From Pedobacter sp. UBA5917 (lineage in GTDB: Bacteria; Bacteroidota; Bacteroidia; Sphingobacteriales; Sphingobacteriaceae): a stretch of 12,524 nt of DNA. Below, piece after piece: positions 7,141-12,524 of this stretch. The notes beneath the pieces were generated by a model. The model saw only the letters and a program-made list of their open reading frames with translations. It was not told where the DNA came from and ran no database searches. Location of the stretch: the NCBI RefSeq assembly GCF_002432345.1, contig NZ_DJDT01000072.1:1-12524 (forward strand), given 5' to 3'. How positions within the stretch are numbered: the first letter of the stretch is position 1; each line of letters opens with the position of its first letter. The translations under genes were made by a program, and so were the position numbers.

Positions 7141-8055
7141 ATGATTAAAAAGGGCATTTCCCATTTGGGAATATTTTTTTTAGGCGTATTATCTCTGTTT
7201 CCACTATCTGTTTTATACATTCTGGCCGATGGGGTTTATTTACTGCTGTATTTTGTTTTTGGCTACCGGCGCAAGGTAGTGAGGGCAAATTTATTGAATG
7301 CGTTTCCAGATAAAACCCTGGAAAAAATTGTGGTTATCGAAAAACGTTATTACCGGTACCTGGCATCATTGGTATTCGAAATTGTTAAGATGAGCAGCAT
7401 TTCAAAAGCGGAAATAGAAAAGCGTTTTATTTTTAAAAATAAGGAGCAGGTTCAGGCCTATTTAAACCGGGGCGAAAGTATACTCATCTGTTCGGCCCAT
7501 TATGGTAACTGGGAGTGGGGCACAATGGGCATAGGACTTAATTTTGCTGCGGATCATTATCCTATTTATAAGCCCTTATCAAATCCGACATTCGATAGCT
7601 GGTTTAAAAAAGTACGTAGCAAATTTGGTAATAAACTCATCGCCATGCGGCAAACCATGCGCGCACTACAGGCCAGTAAAGGCAAACCAAGTATGTTCAG
7701 TTTTGGTAATGATCAATCGCCTTCAAAAGATGAATTACATTACTGGACAACTTTTATGCACCAGCATACTTCGGTTCAGCTGGGGATAGAAAAAATTGCA
7801 AAACGTACCGGTCAGCCGATATTTTATTTTAAGATCAATGTGTTAAAACGTGGCTTTTATGATGTGGATTGTATTCCCTTATGCTTAAATCCTGCAGAAA
7901 CCGCAGAATTTGAAATTACAGAAATGCACACCCGTTTTTTAGAGCAGATGATTAAAGACAAACCCGAATATTGGTTGTGGAGCCATAAAAGATGGAAACA
8001 CCAGCCCAAACCGGAACTTCTTTTTACCAGAAATGAAATGTTAAAACAGGCATAA
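7141..8055 (+). CDS. HtrB/LpxL-type lysophospholipid (lipid A) acyltransferase, copy 2
   Basis: A 304-residue paralogue of the preceding gene, 85 bases downstream. The active site is SAHYGNWEW (His120, Glu125). The blocks HYPIYKPL, FGNDQSPS (188-195) and LWSHKRWK (279-286) are all kept, and the N-terminal membrane segment is at residues 10-40. The blocks around residues 251-270 are almost identical in the two copies, while the linker parts and the last 15 residues differ. Both therefore look functional and possibly divided in acyl-chain or acceptor choice; that division is inference. A near-consensus ATTCTTTG at 7097-7104 could serve as a weak promoter, or the gene may be read through from copy 1. 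A two-codon ATG-GTA-TGA overlaps the start codon exactly as in copy 1. Confidence 0.9.
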   Translation: MIKKGISHLGIFFLGVLSLFPLSVLYILADGVYLLLYFVFGYRRKVVRANLLNAFPDKTLEKIVVIEKRYYRYLASLVFEIVKMSSISKAEIEKRFIFKNKEQVQAYLNRGESILICSAHYGNWEWGTMGIGLNFAADHYPIYKPLSNPTFDSWFKKVRSKFGNKLIAMRQTMRALQASKGKPSMFSFGNDQSPSKDELHYWTTFMHQHTSVQLGIEKIAKRTGQPIFYFKINVLKRGFYDVDCIPLCLNPAETAEFEITEMHTRFLEQMIKDKPEYWLWSHKRWKHQPKPELLFTRNEMLKQA

Positions 8056-8059
8056 TATT

Positions 8060-8067
8060 TATATTTG
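8060..8067 (+). promoter_or_regulatory. -7 box of the serine hydrolase gene
   Basis: TATATTTG matches TAnnTTTG exactly. It begins five bases after the stop codon of the second acyltransferase and ends 18 bases before the ATG at 8086, so the hydrolase can be transcribed on its own despite the 30-base gap. No -33 TTTG was seen at normal spacing. Confidence 0.55.
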
Positions 8068-8085
8068 TGCACATAACGCCTGTAA

Positions 8086-9276
8086 ATGAAAACGTTCAAA
8101 AAAATATTGCTACTGCTGATTTATGCATTCTTTTTATCATTATTTGCCTTATTTCTCTGGAAACCGTACCTTTTAAATGTATTAAAATATAGAACGCCCA
8201 GTGCCGAAACCTATAAAATTTTTCCACAGGAAATTTCGCATAAAAGTGATGCTGTTTATCATTTTATCAGATCAGCAAAACCACGCAATGATTTAGATAC
8301 TTTGCATGTGCAGGATGGGAATAACCAATCCATTCCCTTAAAAACGTATCTTAAAAACGGACAGGTTAATGCTTTTATCGTAATCAGGAATGATAGCATC
8401 CTGTACGAAAAATATGATAAAGGTTATAGCGATAGCACTTTAAGTACCATATTTTCGGGAGCAAAGAGCATGATTTCCATTATGATTGGGCAGGCATTGG
8501 CCGATGGCAGTATTAAAAGCCTGAACGATAAGGTAACAAAGTATATTCCCGAATTAAAGTCGAATGCTGCTTTCGAACAGATTACCTTAAAAAATCTGTT
8601 GGATATGAAATCGGGACTCGAATTCCAGGATGCATTGGGCGGGATTGTAAAAGCATTTTTTTCTGACGAGGCCAAATATTATTATACCGATGATATGGGC
8701 GCGCAGCTGATGAAAGTTAAACTGGTAAATAAGCCGGGCACGGTTTGGGTGTACAAAAGTATCGATCCGATTTTACTGGGCTGGGTTTTAAAAAAGGCAA
8801 CCGGGAAATCGGTAGCCCAATATTTCGAAACCAATATATGGAAACGGATCGGGACTGAATATAACGCAACCTGGGGCTTGGATCAGGCAAACGGTTTAAC
8901 CAATACGGCCAGCCGCTTTCAGGTAACCGCAATAGATTTTGCAAAAATTGGGCGTTTGTACTTAAAGAGGGGCCGATACAATGGAAAACAGATCGTTCCC
9001 GAAAGCTGGGTTAATCAATCGGTTAATATTGGCAATGAAAAACCTGCATCGGCTAAGGGATGGCAAAAATCGGCCCATCATTACCTTTGGTGGATTCCGC
9101 AGGAAGGAGATAAAGGTGATTATGCTGCTGAAGGAATGCTAGGGCAAAGGCTGTATATCGATCCGAAAACAAATACCATTATTGTGCAGTTTGCCGATCA
9201 TGGCGCAGGGAATTATCCTTACCGGAAAATCAGCAGGTATTTAAGTGGTTTGCCATTTAGTTATCCGAAGGAGTAA
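8086..9276 (+). CDS. Membrane-anchored class C beta-lactamase-like serine hydrolase
   Basis: A 396-residue serine hydrolase of the beta-lactamase class C/penicillin-binding-protein-like family. Residues 7-25 form a hydrophobic signal anchor, so the catalytic domain should face the periplasm. The catalytic SxxK is Ser124-Gly-Ala-Lys127 (IFSGAKSM). The second motif is Tyr223-Lys-Ser (WVYKSID), in place of the class C YxN. A C-terminal His372-Gly (ADHGAG) stands where KTG or HxG is expected. Other family marks are LLDMKSGLEF (171-180) and AEGMLGQRLYIDP (348-360). Members are esterases, D-amino-acid peptidases or amidases, and beta-lactamase activity should not be assumed. The gene follows the two acyltransferases by 30 bases, so an envelope or lipid role is plausible. 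The stop codon's last base is also the first base of a fold-back repeat. Confidence 0.88.
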   Translation: MKTFKKILLLLIYAFFLSLFALFLWKPYLLNVLKYRTPSAETYKIFPQEISHKSDAVYHFIRSAKPRNDLDTLHVQDGNNQSIPLKTYLKNGQVNAFIVIRNDSILYEKYDKGYSDSTLSTIFSGAKSMISIMIGQALADGSIKSLNDKVTKYIPELKSNAAFEQITLKNLLDMKSGLEFQDALGGIVKAFFSDEAKYYYTDDMGAQLMKVKLVNKPGTVWVYKSIDPILLGWVLKKATGKSVAQYFETNIWKRIGTEYNATWGLDQANGLTNTASRFQVTAIDFAKIGRLYLKRGRYNGKQIVPESWVNQSVNIGNEKPASAKGWQKSAHHYLWWIPQEGDKGDYAAEGMLGQRLYIDPKTNTIIVQFADHGAGNYPYRKISRYLSGLPFSYPKE

Positions 9277-9365
9277 CCGCAAAGCACGCAAAGAAAACAG
9301 GCGCAAAGCACGCCATGTAGTTTTTGCTCCGCGTTCTTTGCATAAAACCCGACGTCCTTTGCGGT
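9276..9365 (+). repeat. Fold-back repeat built from CGCAAAG units
   Basis: A 90-base element has perfect 9-base terminal inverted repeats, ACCGCAAAG (9276-9284) and CTTTGCGGT (9357-9365). The left arm holds three CGCAAAG heptamers (9278-9284, 9287-9293, 9302-9308). The right arm holds one exact inverse (9357-9363) and one decayed inverse (CTTTGCA, 9336-9342). CGTTCTTTG at 9332-9340 recurs at 9385-9393, so decayed units may extend further right. Its first base is the last base of the upstream stop codon. It may fold as an RNA and end the hydrolase transcript, although no T-run follows. Confidence 0.75.
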
Positions 9366-9389
9366 AGAAAAAGAAAGTACCTCACGTTC

Positions 9390-9421
9390 TTTGTTGTTAA
9401 ATTTTTAAAACTGTACATTGC
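9390..9421 (+). promoter_or_regulatory. Promoter of the kinase-like hypothetical gene
   Basis: TTTG (9390-9393), a 20-base spacer and TACATTGC (9414-9421) fit the Bacteroidota -33/-7 layout, with one near-consensus -7 box ending six bases before the ATG. This is the best-spaced two-box promoter in the window. The transcript would have almost no leader. Confidence 0.45.
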
Positions 9422-9427
9422 TTCTGC

Positions 9428-10471
9428 ATGGAAAACAACGATGTAAAAATTTCAAAAAAGAAGCCGATTTTTCCGGTTACACCTGCGCTGCAGAAATACC
9501 TGCGTACCTATCAGCGCGAGGCGAAATTGCCCATCGGCTACAACGATCTGATGCAGTTTAACGAAGCTTTTCCGTTAATGGATAAGTTTGGTAAAGATTC
9601 GCTTTGGGAAGGGCCTATTTATGCACAGGATTTAATCGAACCACTGCATGAGGGTTTAAAAGAAATTTATGCCAACCTAAAGGCATCCGGTAACCTGCGG
9701 ATTGTGGAGCATAAATACATCGATAAAATTGAATACTGCACTTTTGGAAATACGCATCCTTTCCGCATCAGGATTGTAAACCGTTTAAATGATGTTTACG
9801 ATTATTTCTATATCAAAAAGGCCGATGCATCGCGTATTTATGGTCTGGAAATGGAAGAAATCCTTTCACCCAATCAGGTAAATTACCTGGTTGATGGTAA
9901 TACCCTGGTGGAGGAACATATTGCCGGTATTCCGGGCGACGTTTTTACCAAAGGACAGCTTTATACTCCCGAATTTAATCCTACCCGTATTGCCAAAGAA
10001 TTTGTAAAGTTTAATGAGCGTTGTTTGATCATGCTTTTAGGCGATATGCGTGCCTATAATTTTGTGGTGCAAATTACCCCCGATTTTGATGACATACAGT
10101 TCCGCATCAGGGCTATAGATTTTGATCAACAGTTTTACGAGGGGAATTTAAAAGTTTATCTGCCTCAGTTTTTTAAGGAGAATTTGCCTTATGTAAAAAT
10201 GAGTATGGAGCAGTTAACCGAGAAAACGGTATTGCAATATCAACAGGAAGAACGCTCGTCGATTGTGCACCGGGTGAGGAGCGAGCGCCACCGCTTAACT
10301 GATCTCCGTGATGTTTCGAATAAGGAAGAACTTACTACGCCCGAAAATATCGCTTTGCTAAAACAGGGGATGAGTGATTATTTTAAAGATATAAATTACC
10401 TGCGCTGTAACACCATGACTGATATTATTGAACTGAACATTAAAAATATCATCAGGCAGGTTAAGTTGTGA
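9428..10471 (+). CDS. Uncharacterised 347-residue protein with kinase-like motifs
   Basis: I do not recognise a named family. The middle of the protein carries what looks like a reduced protein-kinase-like active site in the right order: a strand ending in Lys130-Lys131 (YDYFYIKKAD), a hinge-like LVEEHIAGIPGD (160-171), a catalytic-loop-like LLGDMRAYNFVV (203-214) with Asp206 and Asn211 at the D-x4-N spacing, and AIDFDQQF (229-236) in the DFG position. No glycine-rich loop is obvious. The region after 250 is charged and helical (QQEERSSIVHRVRSERHRL, 272-290). There is no signal peptide or membrane segment. It stands alone between two repeats, with its own promoter. It could be an active small-molecule or protein kinase, or a pseudokinase. 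The motif reading is direct; the fold assignment is inference. Confidence 0.75.
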   Translation: MENNDVKISKKKPIFPVTPALQKYLRTYQREAKLPIGYNDLMQFNEAFPLMDKFGKDSLWEGPIYAQDLIEPLHEGLKEIYANLKASGNLRIVEHKYIDKIEYCTFGNTHPFRIRIVNRLNDVYDYFYIKKADASRIYGLEMEEILSPNQVNYLVDGNTLVEEHIAGIPGDVFTKGQLYTPEFNPTRIAKEFVKFNERCLIMLLGDMRAYNFVVQITPDFDDIQFRIRAIDFDQQFYEGNLKVYLPQFFKENLPYVKMSMEQLTEKTVLQYQQEERSSIVHRVRSERHRLTDLRDVSNKEELTTPENIALLKQGMSDYFKDINYLRCNTMTDIIELNIKNIIRQVKL

Positions 10472-10533
10472 GTGGTGTTGTGTTTAGTGGTGTTGGACCT
10501 TTAGTTAATATATTATTTTTTACAATCTATTAT

Positions 10534-10616
10534 TAGTGTCGTCACCCTGAATTTATTTCAGGGTCTTTATAGCAAGATAGATGCTGATCCCGAAGCTTCG
10601 GGACAGCATGACGATC
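10534..10616 (+). repeat. Family A palindromic repeat, full two-hairpin copy (A3)
   Basis: The copy starts TAGTGTCGTCA, then CCCTGAA (10545-10551) pairs with TTCAGGG (10557-10563). After a 17-base linker comes ATGCTG (10581-10586) with CAGCAT (10604-10609) around TCCCGAAGCTTCGGGA (10588-10603). The ends TCGTCA (10539-10544) and TGACGA (10609-10614) are inverted repeats. It lies between the convergent kinase-like and PfpI-like genes. Confidence 0.88.
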
Positions 10617-10690
10617 ACTTTAAGTAAAGACTCAAAAATAATCTTTATAGTTCAAAATAATCTAAACGATACACTAAAAGTGTTCAAAAT

Positions 10691-10721
10691 AAAAACGGCC
10701 GGCAAATTGCCAACCGTTTTT
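10691..10721 (-). terminator. Bidirectional intrinsic terminator of the PfpI-like gene
   Basis: AAAAACGG (10691-10698) pairs with CCGTTTTT (10714-10721), and an inner GGC/GCC stem is separated by a 2x2 mismatch. It lies about 30 bases past the stop codon of the minus-strand gene and gives a T-run on both strands, so it can also stop transcripts from the left. Confidence 0.8.
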
Positions 10722-10751
10722 GAGTGAATCTAGAAAGAGCGTCCAAAGTTT

Positions 10752-11312
10752 TTAAGCGTGCTGCCCTTCATGAACACCTTCGGCAAATTCCTCTACAATT
10801 TTATCGTTAAAAGCGGGTAAATCTTTCGGTGTACGGCTGGTAACCAATCCCTGGTCTACCACTACTTCTTCATCTGACCAGAGTGCACCGGCATTGATCA
10901 GATCCTGGGAGATGTTTTTTACCGAAGTTAGTTTTCTGCCCTGAACCACATCGGCATTGATTAAAGTTTGCGGACCATGGCAAATTGCCGCAACCGGCTT
11001 ACCGTCGGCAAAGAAAGATTTTACAAAAGCTAATGCATCTTCGTTAACACGCAACTGATCCGGATTAATTACACCGCCCGGTAAAAGTAAACCGTTATAG
11101 TCATCGGCATTTGCTTCCGAAATGGTTTTGTCTACATCAACTTCTATCGACCAGTGATCGTGGTCCCAAGCTTTTATTTTTCCGTTTTTTGAGGAGATAA
11201 TGTGAACGGTGGCTCCTTCTTCTTTTAACCTTTTTACCGGTTCGGTTAATTCTACTTCTTCAAATCCGCTTTCTGAAAGTACAGCAATAATGCGGTTACT
11301 TAATTGTCCCAT
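10752..11312 (-). CDS. PfpI/DJ-1 family (type 1 glutamine amidotransferase-like) protein
   Basis: A 186-residue protein of the PfpI/YhbO branch of the DJ-1 superfamily. The nucleophile elbow is AICHGP, with Cys111 followed by His112. The conserved acidic residue is Glu18 in SGFEEVEL (15-22). LLPGG (76-80) and the late signature SRTPKDLPAFN (159-169) complete the pattern. There is no signal peptide, so it is cytosolic. Relatives are described as intracellular proteases, chaperones or glyoxalase/deglycase-type stress proteins, and the actual reaction is disputed. The gene is monocistronic, with a terminator close downstream and a long upstream gap holding a family B repeat. The start lies at the usual distance from the first beta strand (NRIIAVLSE). 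Confidence 0.92.
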   Translation of the reverse strand: MGQLSNRIIAVLSESGFEEVELTEPVKRLKEEGATVHIISSKNGKIKAWDHDHWSIEVDVDKTISEANADDYNGLLLPGGVINPDQLRVNEDALAFVKSFFADGKPVAAICHGPQTLINADVVQGRKLTSVKNISQDLINAGALWSDEEVVVDQGLVTSRTPKDLPAFNDKIVEEFAEGVHEGQHA

Positions 11313-11403
11313 AATCTTTAAAGTTTTTAATAGGTGATATATTAAAAGACAGTTGGGGGAAATTATTGTTTCAGAAATCTGAGATTAGGGGATGTACCTA
11401 GAT

Positions 11404-11492
11404 GTCGTCATTTCGAGCGTAGTGCAACGTAGTCGAGAAATCTGTCTCGAGATAGATCTCTCCGTTCCGCTGCGCTTCAGTCGAGATGACGA
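11404..11492 (+). repeat. Family B repeat, complete copy (B1)
   Basis: A roughly 89-base element opens TGTCGTCATTTCGAG and closes TCGAGATGACGAT. The ends CGTCATTTCGA (11406-11416) and TCGAGATGACG (11481-11491) are inverted repeats with one mismatch. The first 58 bases from 11406 match the copy at 12448 at 56 positions. Repeats of this CGTCATTTCGAGCG type are, to my knowledge, widespread in Bacteroidota. It sits between the PfpI-like gene's start and the glycosyltransferase's end. Confidence 0.88.
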
Positions 11493-11519
11493 TATTTTTT
11501 GTTAAGCCTGTTAATGGTA

Positions 11520-11559
11520 GTGAAACACAGAACTAGTCATTCGTTCTGCGGTGTTTCAC
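11520..11559 (-). repeat. Long inverted repeat over the glycosyltransferase stop codon
   Basis: GTGAAACAC (11520-11528) pairs with GTGTTTCAC (11551-11559), and AGAAC (11529-11533) with GTTCT (11543-11547), leaving a nine-base loop and a three-base bulge. On the coding strand one arm is formed by codons of the last eight residues (VKHRRTND), and the stop codon lies in the loop edge. No T-run follows, so it is not a standard terminator; it could protect the mRNA 3' end. Confidence 0.6.
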
Positions 11560-12279
11560 AAAATACAGGGCTAAATTACCTGCAATAATGATATGGTTAA
11601 AGATGTTGGGTAACAAACCGTAGTATTTAGTAAAGATTTTAAAACGTTCTTTTAAGCTTTCGCGGTGTTTTTTTTTGCTCATGCCACCAACCAGGTATTT
11701 GGCAACATAACGGTGAACATTAACAATATTTGAAGCTTTTTTTGCGGCTTTGATAATCCAGTCGATATCCGAACTGTATTTATAGGTTAAATCGTAAGGT
11801 GTAACAATGCTGCGGCGAATATAAATGGCCTGGTGACTGATGCTCATGCCATATTTAAAGCTGGTCCAGTCAAATTCTTCAGGTGCTTCATGTCGTCTGC
11901 GGCCCAGGTTTTCCCAGTTGTCATTGTACATCTCGGTTTCCCCGTAATAAATATCGGCACCTGGCACTGTGGCAAAAACGTCTTCTACCGTATTTTCATC
12001 ATAAATTTCATCGCCAGAGTTCATAAATAAAACATAATCGCCGGTAGCTAAGGCCAAACCCTTGTTCATGGCATCATAAATGCCCTTATCTGGTTCGGAA
12101 ACAATTGTAGAAATGCGGTCTTTATAACGCTCAACAACCTGCAAAGTACCATCTGTTGATGCTCCGTCTATTACGATATATTCAATTTTTTTATAAGTCT
12201 GTTTAAGGATAGATTGGATGGTACGTTCGATATCGCGAACGTTATTATATACAATGGTGATGATGGTTAGCTTTGGCAA
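11533..12279 (-). CDS. Family 2 glycosyltransferase (WcaA-like)
   Basis: A 248-residue GT-A fold glycosyltransferase of family GT2. The N-terminal TIITIVYNN (5-13), IDGASTDGT (37-45), a SEPDKGIYDAMNKG segment (61-74), the metal-binding-type FMNSGDE (85-91) and the late SSDIDW (169-174, candidate base Asp171 or Asp173) with SHQAIYIRR (148-156) are all in place. Such enzymes move a sugar from a nucleotide-sugar to a growing polysaccharide or glycolipid on the cytoplasmic face. Residues 225-241 are hydrophobic and may lie on the membrane. The start codon is TTG: an in-frame stop lies upstream with no ATG between, and the first in-frame ATG would delete the Rossmann-like start. The donor and product are unknown. 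Upstream genes, possibly a polysaccharide locus, are outside the window. Confidence 0.92.
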   Translation of the reverse strand: MPKLTIITIVYNNVRDIERTIQSILKQTYKKIEYIVIDGASTDGTLQVVERYKDRISTIVSEPDKGIYDAMNKGLALATGDYVLFMNSGDEIYDENTVEDVFATVPGADIYYGETEMYNDNWENLGRRRHEAPEEFDWTSFKYGMSISHQAIYIRRSIVTPYDLTYKYSSDIDWIIKAAKKASNIVNVHRYVAKYLVGGMSKKKHRESLKERFKIFTKYYGLLPNIFNHIIIAGNLALYFVKHRRTND

Positions 12280-12445
12280 GGGTTGGGTTTTTGGATTGGA
12301 GTAAATTTAATAAAGATTGCGCAAATTTTTCTGTCCGGTTGTGAAAATGAAATTTGCTAAACATTTGTGGTGTTGAGAAACAATTTAGTTTGTAGTGTCA
12401 ATATAAATGATCACTTAATGTAAGCACTCTATTAGAATACAAGAG

Positions 12446-12524
12446 ATCGTCATTTCGAGCGGAGTGCAACGTAGTCGAGAAATCTGTCTCGAGGTAGATC
12501 TCTCCCTGCCCGAAGCAGGCGGGC
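12446..12524 (+). repeat. Family B repeat cut by the window edge (B2)
   Basis: From CGTCATTTCGAG (12448) the copy follows B1 for 58 bases with two substitutions. It then departs into CTGCCCGAAGCAGGCGGGC, a different palindromic tail. The right end is not in the window. The 12280-12445 stretch before it holds only the glycosyltransferase upstream region, with a TAAATTTA palindrome at 12302-12309 and no gene. Confidence 0.85.

Noticed and set aside
8086..9276. Annotation as an antibiotic-resistance beta-lactamase
   Set aside because: It has an SxxK but a YKS instead of YxN and no clear KTG, with a membrane anchor; an esterase or peptidase-like hydrolase is the safer call.
1365..12524. Interspersed repeats as a CRISPR array
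   Set aside because: Copies are kilobases apart, palindromic and intergenic, without regular spacers or cas genes.

Overview
The window looks like chromosomal DNA from a Bacteroidota bacterium, most likely Sphingobacteriaceae (Pedobacter-like). Four things point there. The DNA is moderately AT-rich. Most genes lack Shine-Dalgarno sequences. Several genes start a short way after TAnnTTTG-type -7 boxes, the Bacteroidota sigma-A signature. The protein families (DUF4180, Bacteroidota-type Crp/Fnr regulator, TonB-C-terminal-domain protein, HtrB-like acyltransferases with an H-G-N-x-E active site) fit as well. The genus is an inference from general familiarity, not from a search.

Layout, left to right: a membrane-anchored DUF2459 (TIGR02117) protein (-); a VOC/glyoxalase-fold protein (+); a DUF4180 protein (-); the ribosome-associated GTPase TypA/BipA (+) with a good terminator; a short secreted TonB-C-terminal-domain protein (-) divergent from a Crp/Fnr-type regulator (+); an NAD(P)H oxidoreductase of the flavodoxin_2 family (+); two tandem, about 60% identical HtrB/LpxL-type acyltransferases (+); a membrane-anchored class C beta-lactamase-like serine hydrolase (+); an uncharacterised 347-residue protein with protein-kinase-like active-site motifs (+); a PfpI/DJ-1-type class I amidotransferase-like protein (-); and a family 2 glycosyltransferase (-). 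Most genes seem to be transcribed singly or in short runs. Lipid and envelope functions cluster in the middle (two acyltransferases, then the serine hydrolase), and the glycosyltransferase is at the right end.

The intergenic DNA is rich in small interspersed palindromic repeats. Family A has a CCCTGAA/TTCAGGG hairpin, often followed by a TCCCGAAGCTTCGGGA hairpin; there are three copies plus a remnant at the left edge. Family B (CGTCATTTCGAG type) has two copies, one cut by the right edge. One fold-back element is built from CGCAAAG units, and there is one CCCTAAA-type fragment. Families A and B share nearly the same outer ends (TGTCGTCA ... ATGACGAT), which suggests a common mobilising enzyme.

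I see no CRISPR array, tRNA, rRNA, phage, IS transposase or recognisable defence system. This is largely ordinary core or near-core genome. The points most worth a second look are the shared repeat termini, the kinase-like hypothetical protein, and the start-stop mini-ORF that precedes both acyltransferase genes with the same geometry.
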